Shown here: piece by piece, positions 1 to 7,420 of the stretch
Position numbering within the stretch: the stretch's first letter is position 1
Layout of the letters: every line of letters starts with the position of its first letter
Assembly: GCA_049508565.1 (NCBI GenBank)
Contig: JBELAT010000013.1
Coordinates: forward strand, 1 to 22,219
Length of the DNA: 22,219 nucleotides
Origin: CAIRNS01 sp049508565
Lineage (GTDB): Bacteria > Elusimicrobiota > Endomicrobiia > Endomicrobiales > CAIRNS01
Reading direction: 5' to 3'
Position numbers and translations under genes: made by a program
The notes under the pieces: generated by a model
What the model was told of the DNA's origin: nothing
Seen by the model: only the letters and a program-made list of their open reading frames with translations
Databases searched by the model: none

Positions 1-66
1 GAATAATACTATTATGCCTGTCATAAACATGCTGACGAGAAGAAAAATAATAGCGTTGAGTCCCAT
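1..66 (-). CDS. Start of a small membrane protein (partial, runs off the left edge)
   Basis: An ATG at 66-64 on the minus strand opens a frame that stays open to the window edge. It reads MGLNAIIFLLVSMFMTGIIV and continues hydrophobic, so residues about 4-22 form a membrane segment. A strong Shine-Dalgarno GGAGGAG sits 6 nt upstream, which makes this a real start. It lies 120 bp downstream of the DedA gene on the same strand and may belong to that operon. Only 22 codons are visible, so no family can be assigned. Short single-helix proteins such as CcoS begin in a similar way, but there is no positive evidence for that here. Confidence 0.6.
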   Translation of the reverse strand, partial: MGLNAIIFLLVSMFMTGIIVLF

Positions 67-186
67 ATTTGCTCCTCCATAAAACAAAAAGCTTAAATAA
101 ACACTGACCGGTTTTCATGTATGTCTGTAAAGAGTACGCATTATTGTACCGAACATTATTTCAAACAAAGAGTTGTAACGTGAGTC

Positions 187-801
187 TTACATTTTTCCCG
201 AACGCTTGAATTTCCGGTATTTGTGAACAGCGGCATATACTATAACGATAATTATAGCAGCAATACCGGTAGTTTTGCCGAACATCTTAAATACTGCAGG
301 CCAGTTGTCTCCGGCGAGTTTGCCGGCATATGCCAGCGCGGAAAAGAAGATAATATTGCTGACAATGATGCCGCAGTATGTCTTGATATGGCTGAGCCGG
401 AAAATTCCCGCACAGACGATGGCGCAAAAATTCATTCCCGGTATGAATTTTGCCAAAAACAGCGAGCCGACGCCAAACCGGAGTACCAACTGTGACGTTT
501 TTTCGTAAATGTATTCAGGCATGAGCTTAGAAAAAAACTTTTTGTCGAAATAATGCGCACCATAGCGGCGCGCGATCTCGTATAATATGATTCCTCCTGC
601 CGACATGCCCAGCGCAGTTGAGGATATTATGATCAGCATTGAACCGTGTCCGTCGGAAGCAATGTAGCCGGCAAAGACGGTCCCCAGCTCGACGGGAACA
701 GGCGGGAAAAACGAGTTGGCGATTGCCGAGAAAAACAGGGTGAAAAACAAGGCTGCCGGTGAGTCTGCCAGAAGATAGAGTTTGTCTAAGAATTGATCCA
801 T
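187..801 (-). CDS. DedA family integral membrane protein
   Basis: A 204-residue polytopic inner-membrane protein of the DedA/SNARE-associated family, whose members include flippases that recycle undecaprenyl phosphate or phospholipid. Visible family marks are FFPPVPVE at residues 31-38 (re-entrant loop with the conserved acidic residue), EIARRYG near 75-81, and KFIPGMN at 118-124 in the second loop. The usual Arg after PG(x) is replaced by Asn124, while the membrane-embedded Pro-Gly is kept. A hydrophobic C-terminal helix ends in a basic tail (HKYRKFKRSGKM). The gene overlaps the 3' end of the P-type ATPase gene by 16 nt, so translation is likely coupled; AGGA lies about 10 nt before the ATG. 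The transported lipid cannot be named from sequence. Confidence 0.9.
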   Translation of the reverse strand: MDQFLDKLYLLADSPAALFFTLFFSAIANSFFPPVPVELGTVFAGYIASDGHGSMLIIISSTALGMSAGGIILYEIARRYGAHYFDKKFFSKLMPEYIYEKTSQLVLRFGVGSLFLAKFIPGMNFCAIVCAGIFRLSHIKTYCGIIVSNIIFFSALAYAGKLAGDNWPAVFKMFGKTTGIAAIIIVIVYAAVHKYRKFKRSGKM

Positions 802-3341
802 TGTGCATATATCCTTTTAAGTAATTCCGCCCATACCATACTGGCTACACCGCCGGCTACGCACAGGAGAAGCCCGGCGGGCGTCACAGGAGCGAATTTG
901 AAAATACCCCGCAGCGTCGGGATGGAAAGAACAAGGCCCAGGAAAAAAAGAGACCCGCTGAGTACCCACCAGAAAGCGTTATTACGCGACGCGAGTGTCG
1001 CAAATATGTTTTGAGTGCCCGACCGGTTAATCAAGATTAATCCCACATTGGCAAAGATCATTGTAGTAAATGTCAGGGCGCGTGCTCCGGATTCACCGAC
1101 ACTGTGGATGGAAAAGAAAAATATTGAGGCTATGATCACCAGCAGGCCGAGTCCCTGCAGCATACTGTAACATACCATATTTCTGCCGAACAGGGGGTGT
1201 GCAAGGTCACGCGGTGTGCGATTCATGATACCGTTTTCCGCCGGCTCGGCTTCAAAGACAATGGAACAGGCGGGGTCAATAATAAGTTCCAGAAAAAGAA
1301 TGTGTACGGGCATCAGCACGAGCGGCCAGCGAAGTAGTACTGGGATAAGAGAAATACCGGTGATCGGCACATGAATTGCAAAAATATACGCCATGGCTTT
1401 GCGCAGGTTGTCGAAAATACGCCGTCCCATTGAGACACCGGAAACGATGGAAGAAAAGTCGTCATTGACAAGAACAATATCAGCGACTTCTCGCGCGACA
1501 TCTGTCCCGTGGTTGCCCATGGCTATTCCGATGTTGGCGGATTTAAGTGCCGGTGCGTCGTTTACCCCATCGCCGGTCATGACGACTACCTCGCCGTTGC
1601 CTTTTAAAATAGTGACAATCCTTAATTTCTGTTCTGGGAGAACGCGGGCGAAGACGGAAACGGTCCGTATTCTCTGGCGCAGCTCATCATCGCCCATATG
1701 TTCCAAATCGGTTCCGGTTAAGCAGTTAATGGTGTCTGAAAGACCGATTGCGCGGCCTATGTTTTTTGCGGTTTCGGGATAGTCTCCGGTGATCATTATG
1801 ACGCGAATCCCTGCATTTCGACATTCAGTGATTGCTTCGGCGACGGTCTCCCGCAGAGGGTCGATAAGTCCTACAAGACCTAAAAATATAAACGAAAAGT
1901 CGTGTTGTCCCCCCGGTAAATGGAGGTCGGTAAATTGTGCCTTTGCAACGCCAATTACGCGCAATCCCTTTTGAGCCATGGTTGCGACCTCGCTGAGACA
2001 GGCGGCGGCAGATGCGGCATTTAAGTGGCAGAGATCAATTATGGCTTCCGGTGCTCCCTTAGCTGCGATAATGTAGTCATTGCCACCCGGAGACTGCCAG
2101 ACACGCGACATAGCCAGCAGTTCTTTGTCGAGAGGATATTCCTGAACCAGCGTCCAGGTGTCATGGAGATGTTCAGTTCCTGCAAGGGTCTTAGTACCCA
2201 GTTCTTTTAGTGCTTGTTCCATGGGATCAAACGGATCCCGCTGACTGGCGAGAATACTGAACTCCACCAGTTCATGGAACCGGTCCGGCAATGAATCGTT
2301 CCGGCCATGATCGAGTACATACTCGGATTTGTCGGCGAACAACGTGTCGGGGACCATGCGGTTGGTGGTTAATGTTCCCGTCTTATCGACACATAACACG
2401 GTTGCAGAGCCGAGTGTTTCGATAACCGAAACTGTGCGGGTCAGCATATGATGGTGCGACATCCGCCAGGCGCCCAGCGCAAGAAAAACCGTCATTACGA
2501 CAGGAATCTCCTCCGGCAGGGTTGCCATCGCCAGGGTGATACCTGCCAGCAAGCCGTTAAGCCAGCTATTTCTGGTCAGCGCGTACATGACAACGACGAG
2601 CGAGCAGCACACAAGTCCTGCCAGCGTCAGTCTCTTGACCAGCGTGTGGATCTCGTGTTCAAGGAGTGTTGGTGAGGGCGGGATAGTCTCAATCGTTTTG
2701 CCGATTTTGCCGATCTCGGTCGAACCACCCGTTTCGGTGACTCGGGCGATTCCCGTGCCGCGGACGATTAATGTGCCGCAATAAATGCTTGGCAGATCGT
2801 TGCCACCCGGCCGACTTGCGCCGCCAGAGGGGTTGTCGCAGACATATTTTCTGACCGCTACGGACTCTCCTGTCAGAAGCGATTCGTCAACCGACATGTT
2901 AACACAACACAGCAGGATAGCGTCTGCGGGTATGCGGTCACCTTCTGACAAAAGAAGAATATCGCCGCGGACAAGTTCCCGCCCGGCAATACGTTTCTGG
3001 CGGCCGTCACGGATAACCAGTGCCCGGGGGCTTGAAAGATCGCGCAGCGCTTCCAGAGCTCTTTCGGTCTTGTGTTTTTGGTAAACCGTAATACCAATAA
3101 TAATAGCAACAAAACCGAGAAGCATGACGGCTTCACTGGTGTCGCCCAGCAACAAATAGATGCCGCCGCAGACTGCCAGCAGCAGGAACATCGGCTCCGA
3201 TATTATTTCCAAAAAGGTGGAAAGGAAGTTTTTTTTGTGATCACGAGGGAGTTCGTTATATCCTTGTCTTTCGAGAAGACGCTGTGCTTCCTGTTCGGTA
3301 AGGCCATACAACGAAGCAACATCAATTTCGGCATAGACCAT
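786..3341 (-). CDS. P2-type cation-translocating ATPase (SERCA/PMCA-like)
   Basis: An 851-residue P-type ATPase of normal length for the bacterial Ca2+-ATPase-like group; it pumps a cation across the inner membrane using an aspartyl-phosphate intermediate. In order it shows the N-terminal cation ATPase domain (1-75), actuator motif TGES (157-160), M4 motif PEEIP (276-280), phosphorylation motif DKTGTLT with Asp319, the hinge motifs MITGD and TGDGVNDAP, and six C-terminal membrane segments. A gapless alignment of M5-M6 with SERCA keeps the site-II acids (M4 Glu and the Asp of IIDP, with Glu for Asn796). Site-I ligands are lost (Asn768 to His, Glu771 to Ile, Thr799 to Ile), as in one-ion pumps. 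Ca2+ is a guess; Mn2+ or others are possible. AAGGAA lies 6-7 nt before the ATG. It sits between PilZ and DedA genes in one operon. Confidence 0.93.
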   Translation of the reverse strand: MVYAEIDVASLYGLTEQEAQRLLERQGYNELPRDHKKNFLSTFLEIISEPMFLLLAVCGGIYLLLGDTSEAVMLLGFVAIIIGITVYQKHKTERALEALRDLSSPRALVIRDGRQKRIAGRELVRGDILLLSEGDRIPADAILLCCVNMSVDESLLTGESVAVRKYVCDNPSGGASRPGGNDLPSIYCGTLIVRGTGIARVTETGGSTEIGKIGKTIETIPPSPTLLEHEIHTLVKRLTLAGLVCCSLVVVMYALTRNSWLNGLLAGITLAMATLPEEIPVVMTVFLALGAWRMSHHHMLTRTVSVIETLGSATVLCVDKTGTLTTNRMVPDTLFADKSEYVLDHGRNDSLPDRFHELVEFSILASQRDPFDPMEQALKELGTKTLAGTEHLHDTWTLVQEYPLDKELLAMSRVWQSPGGNDYIIAAKGAPEAIIDLCHLNAASAAACLSEVATMAQKGLRVIGVAKAQFTDLHLPGGQHDFSFIFLGLVGLIDPLRETVAEAITECRNAGIRVIMITGDYPETAKNIGRAIGLSDTINCLTGTDLEHMGDDELRQRIRTVSVFARVLPEQKLRIVTILKGNGEVVVMTGDGVNDAPALKSANIGIAMGNHGTDVAREVADIVLVNDDFSSIVSGVSMGRRIFDNLRKAMAYIFAIHVPITGISLIPVLLRWPLVLMPVHILFLELIIDPACSIVFEAEPAENGIMNRTPRDLAHPLFGRNMVCYSMLQGLGLLVIIASIFFFSIHSVGESGARALTFTTMIFANVGLILINRSGTQNIFATLASRNNAFWWVLSGSLFFLGLVLSIPTLRGIFKFAPVTPAGLLLCVAGGVASMVWAELLKRIYAQWINS

Positions 3342-3394
3342 ACATATTCCTTGGATGGCGGTTGGTTGGAAGGGCTGCGTGGTGGTGCAATAAA

Positions 3395-3847
3395 TTAATT
3401 TCGGGGGAACTTATCGGCGTATTTTCTGATCCATTCAAGGGCCGCCTGCTCGCCGGTAACAGGCTGACCAGTCTTTTTGCACAGTTCTTTTTTGTAATTC
3501 TCAATATGGCAGATCTGCTCAAGCATCCGGATCTTAAAGCTGTCTTTGGGTCCGATAAACTGAACACCAATATCAAAAACAGTTTTGTCATTAGCATTTG
3601 GTCTGCACCATACAACTTTGCCTGTTGTCGAGAAAACCGGCCGTACCAGGGGGATGCGTATATCAATAACAGTATCGATAGGGACTGGAATGCTTGAACG
3701 GAACGATAATCCGCCGAAACTTATTTCATTGAGGTATTCCGTACGGTGGGTTACAAGATCCTGTAATTTGATCTCGATGGGCATGTCAGCCGAATGGCGG
3801 ATATATTTACGTTTTTCGCTTTCACTATTGTTATTGGTGGCGGTCAT
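3395..3847 (-). CDS. PilZ domain protein (probable c-di-GMP receptor)
   Basis: A 150-residue soluble protein with an N-terminal PilZ domain. The RxxxR motif is R13-KYI-R17, and the second motif is EISFGG at 41-46, with Glu where Asp/Asn is usual before xSxxG. Together these usually bind intercalated c-di-GMP. A C-terminal helical extension (ICHIENYKKELCKKTG, then EQAALEWIRKYADKFP) resembles the tail of a recognisable PilZ subgroup in delta-proteobacteria-like lineages; that is from memory of the family. AAAGGAG is placed 6 nt before the ATG. It is the first gene of a PilZ, P-type ATPase, DedA series, 53 bp ahead of the ATPase, and has a long leader with its own promoter. The partner it controls is unknown. 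Confidence 0.88.
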   Translation of the reverse strand: MTATNNNSESEKRKYIRHSADMPIEIKLQDLVTHRTEYLNEISFGGLSFRSSIPVPIDTVIDIRIPLVRPVFSTTGKVVWCRPNANDKTVFDIGVQFIGPKDSFKIRMLEQICHIENYKKELCKKTGQPVTGEQAALEWIRKYADKFPRN

Positions 3848-4000
3848 ACAAACTCCTTTTTCAACTGGTTATGTCAACACCCATGTAGTGTTCTATTGAA
3901 TAGGAAAGGCTCATCTTGCATTAATGAAAAGGCAACGTACTCACATGCCCTGTTTTCCGTGCTTTGCACCACAAGAGAATGCAGGGCAATTGAAGCTGTC
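3848..4000 (-). promoter_or_regulatory. Structured 5' leader of the PilZ operon, possible riboswitch-like element
   Basis: About 150 nt lie between the predicted transcription start (near 4000) and the PilZ start codon. Inside, TGCCCTG (3988-3982 on the minus strand) pairs with CAGGGCA (3952-3946), enclosing a second hairpin GTGC-AAA-GCAC (3969-3959). The segment GCAAAGCACGG resembles the conserved GCAAAGCCACGG core of GEMM (c-di-GMP-I) riboswitches. The other GEMM landmarks (GGCAAACC-like 5' part and the GCCGGGUUGCC-like 3' part) are not convincingly present, so this is a structured leader of unknown class. Confidence 0.35.
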
Positions 4001-4006
4001 TAATCA

Positions 4007-4015
4007 ATTATATCA
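4007..4015 (-). promoter_or_regulatory. Extended -10 promoter for the PilZ operon
   Basis: On the minus strand the sequence reads TGATATAAT, a perfect extended -10 element (TGnTATAAT). No good -35 hexamer is found 16-18 nt upstream, which is typical for extended -10 promoters. It would start transcription near 4000. The same nonamer is found directly before the helicase gene. Confidence 0.55.
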
Positions 4016-4057
4016 AAAAAAACAGAGCTTTGCGATTACACAAAAATCTGTTTTTTT
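4015..4057 (-). terminator. Possible A/T-rich terminator after the thioredoxin gene
   Basis: AAAAAAACAGA and TCTGTTTTTTT form an 11-bp perfect inverted repeat (4016-4026 with 4047-4057) around a 20-nt loop, just past the thioredoxin stop. The minus-strand RNA would end in a run of eight U. The stem has few G-C pairs and the loop is long, so strength is doubtful. It abuts the PilZ promoter. Confidence 0.35.
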
Positions 4058-4082
4058 GTAAGAAAATGACAGTGCACGGTGG

Positions 4083-4436
4083 TTATTTTACATTCAATAT
4101 TCGTCCGATTGCTTCTTCAAACCCTTCTTTTGACATTGCCCCGACAGCCATCTGGGGTTTGCCTTCTTTAGGGACAAAGAGGATGCTGGGGATGCTTGAA
4201 ACCCCGAATTGCGAAGCCAAGGTTTGTTCTTTGTCGGTATCTACCTTGTACACATGTATCTTGCCGGCATACAGTTTCTGTATTTCCTCTAAAATAGGCG
4301 AAACCATTTTGCAGGGTCCGCACCAGTCGGCATAAAAATCAATAATACACGGCAGATCTCCCTTAAATGCCCATTGTTTTTTTTCACTATAGTCAAAAAC
4401 CTTGGTTTTGAACATTTCATTGGTTAGTAGTTCCAT
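4083..4436 (-). CDS. trxA: Thioredoxin
   Basis: A 117-residue cytoplasmic thioredoxin, close to the usual length of about 105-110 with a short N-terminal extension. The active site is WCGPCK (Trp38, Cys39, Cys42), preceded by the FYADW strand, and the cis-proline loop is visible as SIPSILF. It reduces protein disulfides using electrons from thioredoxin reductase, which is not in the window. GGGAGG lies about 7 nt before the ATG. It is 51 bp downstream of an exported TlpA-like protein on the same strand, so the two may be co-transcribed; cytoplasmic thioredoxin can supply electrons for periplasmic TlpA/ResA-type proteins through a CcdA/DsbD membrane carrier, also not seen here. Confidence 0.93.
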   Translation of the reverse strand: MELLTNEMFKTKVFDYSEKKQWAFKGDLPCIIDFYADWCGPCKMVSPILEEIQKLYAGKIHVYKVDTDKEQTLASQFGVSSIPSILFVPKEGKPQMAVGAMSKEGFEEAIGRILNVK

Positions 4437-4487
4437 ACGGATTCCTCCCGGCGTATCGTTGCTTTTTTGGATTTGTTTAAGGGATTA

Positions 4488-4976
4488 TTACATTTTCTTT
4501 AGCTGGTCATTGATCTCAGTCATCCAGTCTTTTTCCATATCAGACTGATAGCCGACAAAGTGTTTGGTAATTGCCCCGTCAGGACCGACAATAAAAAATG
4601 CGGGTATTCCACTTATCCGGTACGCTTTCGATGCCGAGCCATCATCATTGAGAATGGTATATTTCAGTGTATTTTTCATAACGAATGAAAGGGTCGCTGC
4701 GGGGTCTTTTTCAACATTTATTCCTACAATGACCACATGCGGGTTATGTGAATATTGTTCGTACATTTTCTCGACTGCCGGTATTGATTTGCGGCACGGC
4801 GGGCACCAGGTGGCCCAGAAATCGACAAAAACTACCTTGCCTTTAAATTGCGATAATGTAACCGTTGCCCCCGCCGTACTGAGTAACTTGAAGTCCGGCG
4901 CTGTTTCAGCTGATACGGAAATAGAGGACACTATAACTGCGCACATTACAGATACAATCCACTTGATCATGCTCAT
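4488..4976 (-). CDS. Exported TlpA/ResA-like thiol-disulfide oxidoreductase
   Basis: A 162-residue protein with a signal peptide (basic start MSMIK, hydrophobic core to about residue 20, cleavage near VSA-ETAPDF) followed by an AhpC/TSA-Redoxin thioredoxin fold. The active site is WCPPC (Trp57, Cys58, Cys61) and the cis-proline loop is GIPAFFIV. ETAPDFKL near the mature start and the phrase KGKVVFVDFWATWCPPC are typical of TlpA/ResA proteins, which keep cysteines reduced outside the inner membrane, for example in cytochrome c maturation. No lipobox cysteine follows the signal, so it is probably soluble in the periplasm. GGAGG is 4 nt from this ATG and 10 nt from a second in-frame ATG two codons later; either may be used. 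Confidence 0.9.
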   Translation of the reverse strand: MSMIKWIVSVMCAVIVSSISVSAETAPDFKLLSTAGATVTLSQFKGKVVFVDFWATWCPPCRKSIPAVEKMYEQYSHNPHVVIVGINVEKDPAATLSFVMKNTLKYTILNDDGSASKAYRISGIPAFFIVGPDGAITKHFVGYQSDMEKDWMTEINDQLKKM

Positions 4977-5224
4977 ACATCCTCCAAAAAGAATTTAAAT
5001 GTCGTATACGCAAGTATTAACTATTACTATCCTGTTGTGTATTTCCTGTGATTGATTTCTTTTCACTTCAAAATATCCATTACGCATTATTATTTTAAAA
5101 CAAAGTGCCGTATATGTCCATGACCTTAACTGCAATCTGGCTATCTTTTTTCCTGTATTGCTTCAGGCGAGAATCATTTCTTTACGCAAAAATGCCTGCT
5201 GCGTATGCGTCTGCCGGTTGGATA

Positions 5225-6022
5225 TTATTTAGGGCGGGGCAAACTAGAATCTAAAATCCCCGCCATAATGCGCCAGGGAAGAATCTTTTTCAACAGGCAC
5301 AATAAGGTGATCTCTCCGTTGATTGTTATCAGAAAACGTTTGCCTTTGCATTGTGCGAGTATTTTTTCTGCCGCTTTTTCTGGTGATACCAGGGAATGGC
5401 GTGCTGAAACGCCTTTTGTCATCCATTCGGGCATGCTCTTTTTTTCAGCGACGTACTGCGGTGTATCGATATCGGCTGGGCAGGCCACATGTACTGAAAT
5501 TTCTTTACACAACAGTTCTCTGCGCATGGCCTCTGCAAAGTTGACGACGCCTGCTTTTGCCGCACAATACGTAGAATACCCCGCTGCTCCAATCAGCCCG
5601 AGTGCTGATGAGATCATTAAAATTTTAGACCCCGGTTTTAATAGCGGTAGAAATATCTTTGTCGATACTATGGTGCCCCAGAGATCGATTTCGATATCTT
5701 CCTTTAATTTTCCGTAGTCAGTATAGTCGGACAATAGATTAACGGAAACAACGCCGGCATTAAGCACCAGAAAATCTATGTTCCCGAATTGTTTTTTTAT
5801 GTCTTGGGCTATTGTGGAGAGCTCCTGGTGTGATGTGATATTGCCGGGGAAACCAAATGCTTCATACCCACTTGATTTAATGGCTGAAACAGCGGTATCC
5901 AGGACTTCTTTTCTGCGTGCTATCAAGAGCGGCACGTAACCGTTTTTCGCCAGATTCTTGGCGAAAGCAAGTCCCAGTCCCGATGAACCACCAGTAATAA
6001 CAACATAACGCTTTTCAACCAT
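5225..6022 (-). CDS. Short-chain dehydrogenase, 3-ketodihydrosphingosine reductase-like
   Basis: A 265-residue classical SDR that reduces a ketone or oxidises an alcohol with NAD(P)H. The cofactor motif is TGGSSGLG at residues 10-17, NAG is at 88-90, and the catalytic set is Ser139, Tyr152 and Lys156 (TYCAAK). The segment after the active site, ACPADIDTPQYVAEKKSMPE, resembles the region in KDSR-type 3-ketosphinganine reductases that reads PPDTDTPG. A C-terminal hydrophobic stretch (EITLLCLLKKILPW) may dock on the membrane, also seen in KDSR-like enzymes. Arg36-Arg37 after the second strand suggests NADPH preference. It lies 77 bp downstream of a GNAT acyltransferase gene; AAGGGGG is about 8 nt before the ATG. 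The SDR call is firm; the sphingoid substrate is inferred. Confidence 0.85.
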   Translation of the reverse strand: MVEKRYVVITGGSSGLGLAFAKNLAKNGYVPLLIARRKEVLDTAVSAIKSSGYEAFGFPGNITSHQELSTIAQDIKKQFGNIDFLVLNAGVVSVNLLSDYTDYGKLKEDIEIDLWGTIVSTKIFLPLLKPGSKILMISSALGLIGAAGYSTYCAAKAGVVNFAEAMRRELLCKEISVHVACPADIDTPQYVAEKKSMPEWMTKGVSARHSLVSPEKAAEKILAQCKGKRFLITINGEITLLCLLKKILPWRIMAGILDSSLPRPK

Positions 6023-6099
6023 AACACAATCCCCCTTATGAGTTCAGTCTTAATATTCTTATCTCATGCTCTTGTCTTTCGAATTGAGCACGCAGATTT

Positions 6100-7224
6100 C
6101 TAAACAAGGTTTTTAAAAAAACATCTTTTCCTTTTGTGCTGTTTTGCCTTAAAATGTTCCCACAATGTCAATACCTTTGTGTTTGTTTCAAGTTGACCGG
6201 ACGCTTCAACGGCAGTAATATTGTTTTTTACGAAAGTTTTATAGCCTTCCCGCATGATCAGGGCGTTGATACCTTTGCCCTGAAGATCTTCGCGTATCGC
6301 GATAAGAAGAAGTTCAGCCGTATCATTTTTCCGGGAAGCCTGTAACATGTGCAGGAAGCCGAAGGGGAAAAGTTTTCCTTTAGTTTTCTGTAATGCTTTC
6401 GACATCAGTGGAAGCGTAAAACCGAATCCAACAATCTTATTTTCGCTGTCAGCTATCAACTGAATAAATTCAGGGCGGATAAATGAAAAATACATTTTCG
6501 TGTAATATGCCACCTGTCTGTCTGAAAGAGGGACAAACCCGAATATATCTTTATAGCAGTTGTTGAGCAGATCAAAAATTTCTTTTGAGTAGGCAAGAAC
6601 ATCTTTTGTTTTGTGAAGAGGAACGACTTTTACGTTGAGCCTTTTTTCTACGATGCGCGCCATGCGGTCCATTTTTTCGTAAGAGTCCTGCGTCAACGTT
6701 ATTCTAAACTCCAGCCAGTCGACTTCTTTTGCATAGGAACGTTTAGCAAGATGTTCAGGGTAATAGGGGAAATTGTATACGCCCGACAAATTGCATAGCA
6801 GATCAAAACCTTCAACCAGCATTCCTTCTTTGTCGAAATCGGTAAACCCAAGCGGACCCTGCAAGCCATTCATGCCATTTTCTTTGGCCCAGCTCTCAAC
6901 CGTATCCAGCAGTGCCGCGGAAACTTCATAGTCGTCTATAAAATCTATCCATCCAAACCGTGCGTTTTTTTTCTTCCATATTTCTATGTAGCGGTCATTA
7001 ATGATGCCGGCTATACGCCCGACAACCTTACCATCTTTAAAGGCAAGCCAGTATTTTGCCCGGCAAAAGTCAAACGCGGGGTTTGTCTGTGCGCTCAATG
7101 TGTTCTTTTCATCAAAATCAAGGGAGGGTACCCAGTATTGGTTCTGTTTATAGAGCTCATGCGGAAAACGTATGAACGTGTTCAAATCCTTTTTTGAAAC
7201 CACTTCTTTGATAGTAACGGACAT
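6100..7224 (-). CDS. GNAT-fold N-acyltransferase of the ~370-aa family
   Basis: A 374-residue protein of a widespread family beginning with the FIRFPHELYKQNQYWVPSL type of N-terminus. The N-terminal part carries YWLAFKDGKVVGRIAGIIN, like the beta4-beta5 region of a GNAT fold, followed by GWIDFIDD and GLQGPLGFTDFDKEGMLVEG. The C-terminal part holds a second acyl-CoA binding-like segment IREDLQGKGINALIM. Members are mostly annotated as uncharacterised N-acetyltransferases; the bacterial ceramide synthase bCerS is a GNAT-superfamily protein of similar size, and I recall a similar N-terminus. That relation is not proven here. GGAGG is 6 nt before the ATG. It heads a likely two-gene unit with a KDSR-like SDR and is driven by its own promoter facing away from the helicase gene. 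The last residues are very basic (KAKQHKRKR). Confidence 0.8.
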   Translation of the reverse strand: MSVTIKEVVSKKDLNTFIRFPHELYKQNQYWVPSLDFDEKNTLSAQTNPAFDFCRAKYWLAFKDGKVVGRIAGIINDRYIEIWKKKNARFGWIDFIDDYEVSAALLDTVESWAKENGMNGLQGPLGFTDFDKEGMLVEGFDLLCNLSGVYNFPYYPEHLAKRSYAKEVDWLEFRITLTQDSYEKMDRMARIVEKRLNVKVVPLHKTKDVLAYSKEIFDLLNNCYKDIFGFVPLSDRQVAYYTKMYFSFIRPEFIQLIADSENKIVGFGFTLPLMSKALQKTKGKLFPFGFLHMLQASRKNDTAELLLIAIREDLQGKGINALIMREGYKTFVKNNITAVEASGQLETNTKVLTLWEHFKAKQHKRKRCFFKNLV

Positions 7225-7310
7225 TTACGAACCTCCGCCGATGATAATATTTGGCACCGTTCCCGTTTACTGTTGCTATAACCGTTCTTTTTGCGGTCGT
7301 AGATTTGAAG

Positions 7311-7339
7311 ATTTTACCAAAGTTTGAGTCTCGCGACAA
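7311..7339 (-). promoter_or_regulatory. Promoter for the acyltransferase-SDR unit
   Basis: On the minus strand TTGTCG (7339-7334) is followed after 17 nt by TAAAAT (7316-7311), with TG one base before it, making an extended -10. Predicted transcription start is near 7304, leaving about an 80-nt leader. Confidence 0.5.
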
Positions 7340-7403
7340 GGGCGGGTTATGCTTTTTAAGATACGATGTTAAACTGGGTTCTACCGGCCACTTGCTATAA
7401 ATT

Positions 7404-7412
7404 TGATATAAT
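7404..7412 (+). promoter_or_regulatory. Extended -10 promoter of the helicase gene
   Basis: The nonamer TGATATAAT ends only 8 nt before the helicase ATG. Transcription would start at about 7418-7420, within three bases of the start codon. No -35 hexamer is evident and no Shine-Dalgarno sequence precedes the ATG. Confidence 0.55.
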
Positions 7413-7420
7413 ACACTACT

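Noticed and set aside
1..66. CcoS (cytochrome oxidase maturation) for the left-edge gene
   Set aside because: Only 22 hydrophobic codons are visible, and the nearby ATPase is not of the copper-pump CcoI type.
223..508. Plus-strand open frames across the DedA gene
   Set aside because: They are antisense shadows with no recognisable protein character or SD; DedA on the other strand explains the sequence.
1393..3084. Several plus-strand open frames across the P-type ATPase
   Set aside because: All lie antisense to well-conserved ATPase motifs and show low-complexity Arg/Ser/Pro-rich composition typical of shadow frames.
3848..4000. Full c-di-GMP-I (GEMM) riboswitch upstream of PilZ
   Set aside because: Only the GCAAAGC(C)ACGG-like core is present; the paired 5' and 3' landmarks are missing, so it is reported only as a structured leader.
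5160..5224. Terminator after the SDR gene
   Set aside because: Only short imperfect stems (TACGCA/TGCGTA, CAGGC/GCCTG) are found and none is followed by a T-run on the minus strand.
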